Made by a program: the position numbers and the translations under genes. A stretch of 64,000 bases of DNA from Tretioscincus oriximinensis (Eukaryota > Chordata > Lepidosauria > Squamata > Gymnophthalmidae), in contig JAJVDF010000015.1 of assembly GCA_022410635.1 (NCBI GenBank), positions 4,287,151 to 4,351,150 on the forward strand, read 5' to 3'. How positions within the stretch are numbered: position 1 is the first letter of the stretch; each line of letters starts with the position of its first letter. A model generated the notes under the pieces. It worked only from the letters and a program-made list of their open reading frames with translations. It was not told the DNA's origin and made no database searches. Below, one piece after another: positions 10,701 through 22,700 of this stretch.

Positions 10701-13700
10701 CTTGTCAAATAATGTAACAGTCAGCAGGAAGCCTGAGGAGCCTCAGGACCATGGGCTGAGTATAGGTGGATAGTTTAATTCTTTCTCTTTTTTTTGTCTC
10801 TGGCAGGCAAAAAGTTCCAGGACTTTTGTTTTCCATCAAAAATGCAGAGTTTCACTTTGGTCAGGGCTGTTGCAGGGAGGAAAAGAAACTAAATTCTCTT
10901 TCCCACCCTCCCAGAGTTCCAAAGCTGCTCAAATTCTTATCTCAGCTGCTGTTTACATGATAAAAAAAAACAAAAGGCCATCATGTCTAGTTTGGGCCGT
11001 CTATCTGCCTGCTGTATTTCAAGTTATTAATTATCATGATTACTGAGAAAGGAAGGAAAAGAAGGGGGATAAAATAAGTAATTATATTTTTGAGAAACAG
11101 AATAGAGAACTTATTAAAATTGGGAGTTGGATTAGTAGTAGTAGTAGTAGTAGTAGAAGTAGAAGTAGAAGTAGAAGTAGAAGTAGTAGTAGAAGTAGTA
11201 GTAGCAGCAGCAGTAGGAGAAGCAGCAGCAGCAGTAGTAGCAGCAGTAGTAGTAGCAGTAGGACTACCATGTATATCCATAGCCAAACTGTAACTGTACT
11301 GAATTCAGGCACAACCATTTTGGTTGCAACCACACCATTGTTTTTAAACTATCTTCTGTCCTGAAGAATGAGTTTTTGTAATATGTAATCATTTTGTTAC
11401 GTTTTGATCATTTTCCTTTTTCTTGTAAATCATTTCAATTTTTCCTTTAACTGAAAAGAAGTAAATATGGAGGGTATTCTCTCCCTAAGTTGAAGGAGTA
11501 TAATAGTTTTAACATAAGAACAAGATTTACTTTTATCTGAGTTGTGAAGCAGATTTCTTTTAGAAAAAATATCTAGACCATATAAAAGGAGAACAGAACT
11601 TTCAACTAATGGCAGATGTTAATGGGGCAGCTAACATTCAGATACTGGTCTAATTTTCANTGAGGTGGAACAACAACATACATTACCCACATTAGCTTTA
11701 GTTCGTAAAAATCAATACTTTGGAAAATTCTGTCTTCCATGATTCTGAACTCATAAAAACAACGGAAACTATTCTGGGGGAAAGTCTTTTTTTAGCCAGA
11801 ACAATTCATTATGCCGAGTGATAAAACAGGTTATAACCATAATCAGATGTTGAAGAATAACAAACAAAATTGTAATGTATCGTCTTCTTATCTTAAACTG
11901 ATAAACAAAGCACAAGTTAACAAAAATGTTGCTTACAGAAAAAATAGGTTTTTCCATTACATTCAGATTTACCTACATAAATATCTTCTTTTCTGTGATA
12001 AAAAGCTCAACAGTCGTGATACTATTCAAACACTGATTGGTCGTCAAGAAGAACAAAGCACCAACTCTGCAAGAAAATGACAACATTTTCTAAATTAGAA
12101 GGGCAAGTGGCACAGGTTAAAGTAAGGCAAACATGGTAGAATCAAATGACAAAAAATCAAAGTTATCAAAAGCAAATTAAATAAATGATTATTATCTCTC
12201 CCCTTGGCTGCTGGGAGAGAGGAGTTCCCCCACATAGCAGTTCCCACAAGGAAACNGAGCCATTAATTAAGGTAAAAATACCCAAAATAACTTGGTCTGT
12301 CACCGAACCTCCTGTGAAGCGCTTAGCGGCCACCGCTGATGGGAGGGAGCAAGGGAGGGAGGGAGTGGATGGAGGCATGGATGAGAGATAGGGGGAGGAG
12401 TGGCGAGAGCCCATTGCATTACCATAATGCAACGGGCTAATTGCACTAGTAAATAATAACCCTTAAGGACACCAATTAAATCCATATTTTAAAGTAAATA
12501 ATTACTAACCTATTCTGAATGCCACTGACATCATTTTTAACTCCAGCAAAAACAGCTCCAAAAATTATTCCCAGGATAGTAGCAATAACTATCTAGGGGA
12601 AACAATAGTTTAGTTAGTAATTATTTTTAAGGGAAAAAAATCAAGTTACTTTGATGAATAATCTAGAACTAACTGGTGAACGACAGGCAAGTGGTAGGTA
12701 TAAAAATACTAGCACATAAGTAAAATTAATCTGTTATTTTGAAATCATAATGCTGAATGGTTTTGATGAATATAATGCACAATAGAAATTGTCAAATATG
12801 AATCAGTAAAATTCTAAAGTCCTTTATGTACTGGCACTAAGGGATCTCCTGTCTGCAAACTCTTCTGAGGTAGTGTAGATTTCCATGTGTTGAAAGCCTT
12901 GTATGGGTGGACGTGTAAAATTGATCAAATCCATGGAATGGAGAGATGTGACCCCACATCAGTTTTCAGATTGTCTCTCACAACAGTAATATTACACAAC
13001 AGTAATAGAGGCAAAAGCATGGAAACACATGATTCCCACACTCATTTTTTTCTGTGTTGCTACAAAGACTAAATCTAAGGTGGTTCATATATGATCTTCA
13101 TAATTAGGAGATGGCCCAGAATCTGACACAAGTCCTAATACTTGGTAACATCTGAAGAAGTAGACTCACAGCACTTTCCTTCTTCATCTTCATCTCCAGA
13201 GTGCTACAAGCCCCCATTTGCTTGACTTTCTGAACAAAGAATAACATGACTATTTCTTTGAAATCTATAGTTAACATCCTAAAATTCAAATTTTCTTTTA
13301 ATTCACTGAATTTTCTCCTGAAACTCATTCCATGGACATGGGCGCAAATTTCAATTGCAGCCAATTTGAAAATCATATTTTTACAATTTACAGCTTTCTT
13401 CTGTTCCTGCTTAGAATGCTGGTGAGCTCTAACTTCTATGTTCCTTCCTCTGCGGCTAACCGGGGGAGCAGGGGTACATGTTAGAGATGGGCAGCAGCCA
13501 CAACAAAGAAAGAAAAGGGGTAGGAAATGCTGGGAAAACTAAGGAAACTTAATAGCCAAATGGTGCAATTGCAATATTTTTTAAAAAAATGACAATAAAA
13601 GATCACCATTCAAATAAATTACTTTTCATTTCCTGTGTTAGATGGGTCACAAAATTTAACTTGCTTCCAGCCCTGATCTAAATTTATTATGAGGATGATA

Positions 13701-16700
13701 AAGAAGAAATAAAGAGAATACTCACAAAAAAGATCCCAAAAATAAAAGAGTGCTTTTTACCCTCTTTTCATTATAAGCCAATATTCACATCAACTGTTAA
13801 AAATGAAACTTGAATTTTTAAGAAGTACTACGGTAAGCACAAGTGACTTACATTTTGATTCAGCTACTTTCAGAGTGAGAGAACACATCAGCAAAGTGCC
13901 AACCTGTTTTCTTTCGCTATTCTCTAACATTAAAAAAACACCTTAGGCTCACTTATTATGGTAGAAAGAAAATTACTATTCTCCTTGCTGACTTGTTCTT
14001 CCATCCAAAAGATGTACAGAAGCTGGTTTAAAATTTAGGCCTCCATGAAAATTGGCATAGTGATCGTACTCAGAGAGTGGTAATAGGCTGACCAGATGAC
14101 CCCTGGGTGGGTGTTGAAAACCCAGTTTTGGGGTGCTTCCTAGTTTTTTCTGAGGAATTTTTTTNAAAAAAATGGGAAACACCCCAAAATCAGGTTTTCA
14201 ACCACTACCACCCCAAAAGGGGTCATCTGGTCAGCCTATAAATGATTGAGCATCCAATTGGAAGAATGTTTCAAGTGGGGATACCACAAGGGTCTGTCCT
14301 GGGCCCAGTGCTGTTTAACATTTTTATTAATTCCAGCAAGGGGGCTTGTAACAATTGGAGACTAACAGGAGAAAGGTAAATGGCTACTAGCCCCCTTGCT
14401 GGACTTTCTACTAAGAATAACATGGCTATTTCTCTGAATGATTTAGATGAGATAATTGAAGGAAAACTAATCAAATTTGCCAATGGTACAAAACTAGGAC
14501 GGGTTGCTAAACAAGAGAAAGAAAAGATTCAAAAATATCTAAACAAGCTGTAACAATGGGCTGAAATTAATAGAATGGTATTTAACAGGGACAAGTGCAG
14601 GATCTACATCTGGACAAGAAAAATGCAATAGCACAAATAGAATGGAGGAATATGACTGAGCAAAAGCACATTTAAACAGGATTGGTGGTCCACAGGCTAA
14701 ACATGAGTCAACAGTGTGAAGCAGCTGCAAAAAAGGCGAACACAACCCTGAGGTGTATTAAGACTGGAGCATAGAATTTCCATCACGTGAAATAATTATT
14801 CCTCTCTACAGTACTTTGATAAGTACATTTAGAGAACTGTGTTCAATTTTGGGGGGGCAGTTTAAAATGGACATTGATAAACTGGAGCAGACTCAGAGGA
14901 ATGTTACAAGAATGGTAAGTGGCCTGGAAACCATACCCTATGAGAAACAGTTAAAGTATCTAGCAATGTTTAGTCTGCAAAAGAGAAGACAGAGAAGAGA
15001 CCTGATAGGTGTCTACAAATATCTGAAGGGCTGCCACATAGCAGAGTGATCAGCATTGTTCTCAATGGCATATGGAAGGACTAGAAACAATAGGAAGAAA
15101 TTGCAAGGAAGTAGATTTTGATTAGATGTCATAAAAAAGATTCTGACAGTATGGGAGATAAACCAGTAGAAGTTTGACACAAGAAGTGGTCATTTCTCCT
15201 TTGCTGGAAGTCTTCAAACAGAGGCTGGGCAGCCATCTGTCTGGGATGGTTTAGTGAATCCTGCATTGAGCAGGGGGTTGGATCTGATTGTCATGGAGGT
15301 CCCTTCTATAATTCTATCATTCTATGAAGATTTTAAAAGTTTGCTGAAGTTCAGAATACACCACCCATTGTTAATAATGTGTTATGTTGCCATGCTGTAA
15401 GGATAATGCAAAGAGCTACATGAACTTTAACACTGAAAGTGCACTTTACACATGGCACCATACTGCTAAGACCTGCTCAAAGGACCAAATGTCAGGGATA
15501 ATTCCACTACTAAGCAACTTGAAGTGGGAAACAAAGATCATATCACGACAACTTTAAGAAGATTAGCAAGAGCTGCTCAAGGAAAAGTGAAGTCTTTTTA
15601 AGAATGCATTCCAACTCCACCTTAATGAGGTTAGAGAGATAGAAATGATTGTGAGAAAAAAGTCAGGACCATTAACCCTGGAAGATTATAAGCTCTTAAA
15701 AGCTTAATTCTTGTCACAAGGTCAAGCTTTTACAAAGCAATTAATAGGAATCCCCATGATATCAACATACACACACACAAAGCTTTTAATTTCATGGACT
15801 CTTGAGTAAATGATTAACAATCACTATGTATTTTTGAAAATGCCTGCACAACTCATGAAAGTTGTGGAAGCTGAGGCCAAAATAAAAGAACAGGCATGCC
15901 ATATGAACTGGGCAACCAGAGAAAAAGTCATTCCCACTCCCACCCCTGATGCTGCAGTCATTAGAAGCTGCACCTGGTGAAAAGTACTTTCTTCTATAGC
16001 CAAAAAAGATACAAACTTTTATCTGGTATTTTATCTGGTAACCCTACATCTGAAGGACAATAGCCACTGAGCCAGGCTGGAGCACAACATCCTGAAGCAC
16101 CTCATTCATACTGCCTCAGTCACTTCCCAATGGACTGTTAAGCTTCAGAATCATCCAGGGGGGCTCAGAACTGTTCTAGATAAACTGTGGTGTGAACGCA
16201 ACATTGTCACAGTCTGCTTGGAAAAGTGCAAAAAAGCTTTGATGTGCTATTAAGCCCATCTTAAATCAAAGTTCACTTATTGAGACCAATGACAGTACAC
16301 TAATGCATTTCAGTTAATTAGAGAAAGCAAAGAAAATTCTCAAAAGAAAAGAAAAAAAGACTACATTTTATTTGTTCTACAGTGTCTTGTATCAAACACA
16401 ATTACTTCAGAACTCAGCACAGCTTCCTTACAAAAAGTACTTTGGTTTACCTGAGCTGTAGAATTTTGCGGGTTGCCTATCAAGTTCTTAAACGTACGTA
16501 CAGATAACCACTTGAGCTGATGACAAAAGGGAGTAGTATATGGAATTTCTTTATAGTATTCCCCCCTTGTTTTATTTTGCTCTGACACTTCATCCAGCTC
16601 TGCTCTCATGCGTTTGTAGAAGTCACACCTTTCAAATCGGTCAGCTAGTGACATTGCAATAGTGTTATTGTGATCGTTATCCTCATCATCAAGTTCTGTT

Positions 16701-19700
16701 TTGGATGAAAAAATTACAATTGCAGGTTATTGAACTGTAAGTAAATAAAATACCTCTAGAAAGTGATTTATATAATGTTAAGTTACTTTCACATATTTCT
16801 ACTTTTTATACCATAATATGAACTGCTTTTTAAGAATATTTCATAGGAGAACAGAGAGTGTTGGAATTCTGGGTTTTACGCAGTTTTCCTTTCAATTCCT
16901 TCTTCTCTCATATCTATAAAGTCAATTTCAGAGAAATAGCCGTGTTAGTCTAGCAGAAAGTCCGCTGCTAGCTCCTTTGCTGGACATATCTATAAAGTAC
17001 AGTATAAGCAAATATACTGTTCAAAACAATTAAGGGAACACTTTAACATAATTGTGTATCACTAAGGGTTCCCTTATTTGTTTTGAGCAGTATATATGTG
17101 TGTGTGTGTGTATTCACCTTTAAGTAATCGTGTTTCCTGAAAAACATTTTTTACAAAATATTTTAGAAGTCCCAGCCATTAACAATGGCATAAAGGTGCA
17201 TTCACCCCATTCAACACAATAAAATATCCAAATTAGAATAAAGACTACCTACCTATCTATCTGTCTTTCCGCCTGCCGCCTATCCATCCAGGGTCTACAA
17301 CCTGAGATTATCCTGACACTATCTTGAGATTGCCATACCTATCTGTGGCATTTCCAACATACTCCTTGAATGTGGGGGTAAAATCTATCACTATTGTGGA
17401 TTAAAGGATACCTGTCATTGGTTTTCCCACATAGTAATGCTGCTTACCTTGTCTTGCAATTGTTTGTAGATTTTCCCTTGAGGAAAATGCTGACTGCACA
17501 AGCTCAGGGAAGGACATTTATGCAGTNCTCAGTATTTGGGAGTTCATAGTGTATATGCATTGTGTAAGNAAGCACCAGATAATGCAGGGGATCTAGTTTG
17601 CCCTGCCACTGAGACATTATACTTGGAAGTAAGCATCATCACCACAATATATGCAAAAAGTAGTGACAGAACTGTGGGAAAGGGGCAAAGTACCAGTAAG
17701 TATAAAGTGTTTTGTGGGATCAAGGTCTAGAACTAGGGGCCTCTTCCCACAATGCAAGATGGATATGCAAGAGGAATGTTGAAAATGTGTCATTTTTCAC
17801 AAGCAACAATCTGAAATGGTACATCTATTTTACAATTTCTATCCCATTCTCATTTTTAGAACTATATTCGCCACAAAACACAATCTATTTGCCACAGTGA
17901 CAAAGTGTGCACTGATATGGTTCAACTCAAGATTCTTATTTCCTCATACACTGGGTGTTCTGTTCTCTTTTTCATATCAAACAAAGGATATAGAAGAGAA
18001 GTGTAAATTAAAGACACTTTCTTAATCTTAAAATGCATACCAAGTTAACAGGGGTGGACTGGGTCAAGCAATATTAGTTGTCAGGAGACAAAGGGGGACA
18101 CCCATTGGACCACAGTGCAATGCAGTAAGAGGGAGCATGCAGCGATGACAGAATGTGCATGGCCACAAATAAACCCTGGGATGGGCAGGCAGGTCCACTT
18201 TATCAGGGGCTNACATGCCATCGGGCAAGCTGGCACCATAGCCAATCCACCCCTGCAAATTAATATCACAGGATAGCATCAGAGGTTCACAAAAATTCCT
18301 CCTCTTTGCCATTGTCTTTTCTTGTCTAGACTACATGGTTGTGGGGGGGAAAGGAGAAGTTGTATTATGTATATGTTTCAGTGATTCTTCCAAGTAAACA
18401 TTCATTTTTTCTTTAATTCCAAAATCAGTGAGTGAATTTTAATGGGCATGTGTGTGGATTCTAATACTCTCCTCAGTCATGCTGTCCTATTATTTTTGTT
18501 CTTCAGTCACATCATATGCCAGGAAGTAAAGGCTTGCTCTGTCTCAGATATCCAGTCTAATAAAACTGGTAAGCTATGGTGTCAGCATTTTGGCAGATTA
18601 TCCTAGCCAAAGCAGAACATGTCAAAGTAGTACAAGGAATTGAGGAGGTAAAAAAGACAGGAGAGACCCAGAATAGGTTTTAGTTAGAAGAAAACAAGAA
18701 TAAATGCATATGGACTTGATATAGCATGAATATATTCAGACCTGATTTCTTCAACATACCTAATCTGGTAATTTGAGTTCGACTCATTTCAACAGCAGTT
18801 GAATCTCCATTAATGACATCCAGAAAAAAATCAGCAGGGTTGTTAAATGGTTCACACACATAACCTAAAAAGGTGAGATCATTTGTTTTGTTCAGATACC
18901 AAGAAAGTAAAGAAATAAAAATGGATTCTTTGTAGAACGAAGTAGGGGAAAGTATTCAGGAGTCCAATGGACAGAATGTAAGTATGTTGTGCTGGCATTG
19001 TAATTTAGACATATGAGATTTCTTGCTTACAGGAATTTTGGAACCTGATTGGTATTATGATAAACTTGATAACTGGGCTTTAGAAATATGTATGTTTGTG
19101 ATATTAGATGATATCAATAGCCCCAAAGTAAATAGTAAATTAATTCAGTCATTAATTGTAGCCGTGCAATCAGTAAGAGTACTTGGTTGGAAAGATGAAA
19201 GTAAATGGAATTTTACTCATTGGATTCACTATGTAATGGAACATATGAAATTTGAAGTGGTAAGACAATGAAGACTTATGCATGATAGAATAAGACTTAA
19301 AGAATAAAATTATCCATATTGGCAAGATATAGTTCTTCAAGAGCAGGGTGGTCAACATTAAAGAAAGAATCTGAAAGTATACTTCCTACAATTGAACGTT
19401 GGTTTTAAATTACCTGCACAGTATGAATGTGTGTATCAATAAAAAGTAATTTAAAAAAGTAAACAACAGAAGGAATGAGAGGCAATTTTCCACTTACTGT
19501 TTCGATTTGCAATAAACAATAAATCAAATTTTGAGTTAGCATTTAAGCAAGTATTTGCTCGGGGCAGATCAATATATCATATGGGGGGTGGGATTTGGAA
19601 GGCTTTCACAGTTTTTTCCAAAAATAACAATATTCAGTTGTCTTTGGGCTACAACTTCCAGTGATCCCAACAACTAAAGCTATGATGGTTCGCTTTTTTT

Positions 19701-22700
19701 ACTATTATTTCAAAGAACTGATAAAATGCTGCCTAATTTTGCACTAGGAAATGTCTAATTTTGCTTTCTTTAGATAGGTCTCAAAGAAATCCCCCAAAAT
19801 AATCCATGCAGGTGTCTGAGTGATCTCATGAAAACTCACCAAGCTTTCCAAAGTATGTGAGAGCTTCTTCAGATTCACCGTGATACAGAACTCTTCCTGC
19901 TGCAAGCAAGGTCAAGCTATCAAACAATTTGTAAATAGAATATCGAGGCTGATGGATTGAAAAAATGATTGTTCTTCCTTGTTGAGACACTCTTGAATAC
20001 AAAAAGAAGGAAGGTGACAAAAGAAGAATTGACAAACGGAAGAATGCTGCAATTCTTTCTGGCCGTTTGAATAATCAATTATTAGTAATGTGCATACATT
20101 AAAATTTTAATAATACTTTGAGTATTATTACCGCCTCAATTATGACAGTACTACTAATGCTTAAAATTACACAAGATTTCCAGTCTTTTCAATGAAACCT
20201 TGCTGATTTAAACTCTATGAGTATTTCGTGATGGGATGATCTCTTTGAAAGTCATGCAAAATATTGCAAGAATTCATGTGCAGCAATCCACACAGCACTG
20301 TTGTAACAATGTTTGTGGGACCATATTGCAAAAAGGGTTTCCAGAGTTGTTTAAAGATCTCTATGCAACATGGTGACAAGTAAGCCATTATGAGACCATT
20401 ACTGACCCCCCCCAAACATTACCAGGTTAACCCCCCCTTGCATCAAGCCACTTGCATACAAGTGACCTCTTAAACAGATAAGGGTCTTCTTTTCAATGTT
20501 CTATCCAAGGTCCTGAAAATCACTGTCTAGAATCATTTTCTGAACAAACAGTCGAACTGTTCTCCACCTGCATTGTTTTCCTGTTGGTGGAACTGCAATA
20601 CTGTGACTCACACTCAAATGGAATCCATAATACTAGAGGAAGACATGTTCCTCAGAGGGGATTCCCCCCCCCCCCCCAAGAAAAACCATCTGTTGCCTTT
20701 CCTGCCAACTAATTTGAAATGCAGATTTCTCCCCAAATGATGGCAGGATTCCGGTTTTCAGGAAATGATGGTGGTGGTAGTGGAGGTGAGGAGGAGGAAG
20801 AAGAAAAGGAAGAAGAAGGAGGAGGAGGAGGAGGAGGTTTTTATACCCCGCTTTCCTCACTCAAAATATAAGCCAACCCTCTAAACACAAAATAAAAATA
20901 TATTCTGCAAATGACATACAAAACAATCAAAGATTAAAGCTTTTCAGGAAAGAACAGGCTACAAAGAGGGACATGCAATAAGAGCATAGTATTCACAAGA
21001 GACTCAAGAACCGAAGTCCTACCCAAGAATTGTCATGATTGTTTTCAGTGAAAGAAAAGTGATTTTTATCCCAGTCACTACACAAAAACCTTGTATGGGG
21101 AAATGTAATCCTATATTTGAAAACTATTTCTTCACTTAAAAAAACAAATAAATAAAGAATACCAATATATGTATATTCTAGTCATCACGTATTTTATGTT
21201 TGCTTCAGACAATATGTCATTGAACAAAATGTGTAACCTTTTCAAAAGGTTCAGGACTGCATTGGCTGTGCTGGCATCCAACCCAGTTGTTGGTTCATCT
21301 AAGAACAATACGGTGGGGTGTGTAATGAGCTCCAAACCAATACTGGTTCTTTTCCGTTCTCCCCCAGAAACGCCACGGATAAAATGGGTGCCAATCTGGT
21401 AAGAACAAAGAAATTGCAAAATTAGGTTTTTTTTGCAAAAATCTTTAGAACAGCAAACATCTTCACACACACCCTATACACAAAAAAGCCAAACCAAACA
21501 AATGAACTACTTCTATTTAGTGACATATAAGGTTAATTACATCCATCTTCCCCACTGGATTAATGGTAGTACTCATGAATCTACTTGAAATGTAGACTGC
21601 AAATCTATTTTCTTTCAAATAGCTGAACTGGCTAAAGATGAGGCCAGTAGAGGGCACCCAGCCCTCTCTACGGCTGATAAAAGACCTTCAGAACAGATCT
21701 CTCAATCTGAAGGATTAAAATACTATCCCTTAACTAACTGTGCCATTTGTGACTCAAGAAATTTTCCCATTAAATATTTAGAAAACATTAACAAGAAAGA
21801 AAAATAACACAGAATATTTTAAGATAAATTATATTGAGAAAAATGTAGATCTTATGTGGCAAAAACAACATTGAAAAACAATAAAACCTATAATTAGCCA
21901 GTATGAAACATTCAGTATTCAGTAGCATTATACAAAGCAAATCATGAGTAGCAGAGGATGTGACAGTCTTCTATTTAAGACTGACCAGATTTTTTGAGGC
22001 CCAAACTGGTTTTGCAAACTAGATTTTCAGTCTACATTTCAAGGAGATTCATGAGTACCACACCAAATTTGGGTAATTAATATTCATGCTAATTTGCATG
22101 AATATGCAAATCACCCACCAATATGCATACCCCTCTGAAATCCCCACCTGAGAAATCTGGGAAGCATGTGAGAATTTTTTGAAGTGTGTGAGAAATTTGC
22201 ATTTTTTTATTTTTTTACTGAGGAGAGGCTGTCTTCAGGATCTGGTCCTGTTGGATGCCAGCAGCAAGGAGGCTCTGGTATTACATCGCCCTNGCCTCAC
22301 TGGAGAGATCATGATGATCATGATGATGGTCTCTGCTGCCGCTGCTGCACTCTCCTCCTCAATTGTACTGAAACCCATCTCAGGCATTGGTCCACAGGGA
22401 GGCAGGAACAGCCACCCACATACAACTGTGCATGCTTGATGAGGAGGGAAGACACTGGAGCATGCTGGGAAGTGTAGTCCCACCTTTGGCTGAGGAGGCT
22501 CCAGGCGAGTCGAAAAGATTGGAGAACATCTGCACTGCACACGAGTATAAGTCGAAGGGGGCTTTTTTCAGCATTAAAAATGTGCTGAAAAACTAGACTT
22601 ATACTCGAGTATATACTGTATTGAAAGCAGTGATTTTGACATTGCAGTAAGATATTTAAGTTGTATATATATACAAACCTTTGATTCTGCAACTTTTGAT

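Larger units (their letters stand above)
8510..11976 (-). other. copy 1 intron 11
   Basis: Filled by a tRNA-SINE, a LINE tail (9345-9450, acccaccctgggacc), a CR1 with a nested foldback, a Sauria-like SINE and an AGT/AGC microsatellite. 8940-9330, 10545-10980 and 11375-11976 show nothing I recognise apart from a half family B MITE at about 11341-11372. Confidence 0.6.
12593..16450 (-). other. copy 1 intron 9
   Basis: Holds a family R fragment, a dispersed unnamed repeat (13868-14050), a Harbinger-like MITE, a CR1 with an R insertion, and the segment shared with copy 2 intron 9 (15437-15772). 12600-13100, 13265-13860 and 15790-16450 show nothing I recognise. Confidence 0.6.
16696..18759 (-). 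other. copy 1 intron 8
   Basis: Contains a 63 bp family R copy, the second TA-palindrome MITE, short TG and CTAT runs (17095-17115, 17250-17290) and a hAT-like MITE. 17300-18040 and 18265-18759 show nothing recognisable. Confidence 0.6.

Noticed and set aside
11082..11333. Long Leu-, Thr/Ser- and Val/Glu-rich open frames on both strands
   Set aside because: They are translations of the AGT/AGC microsatellite in every frame.
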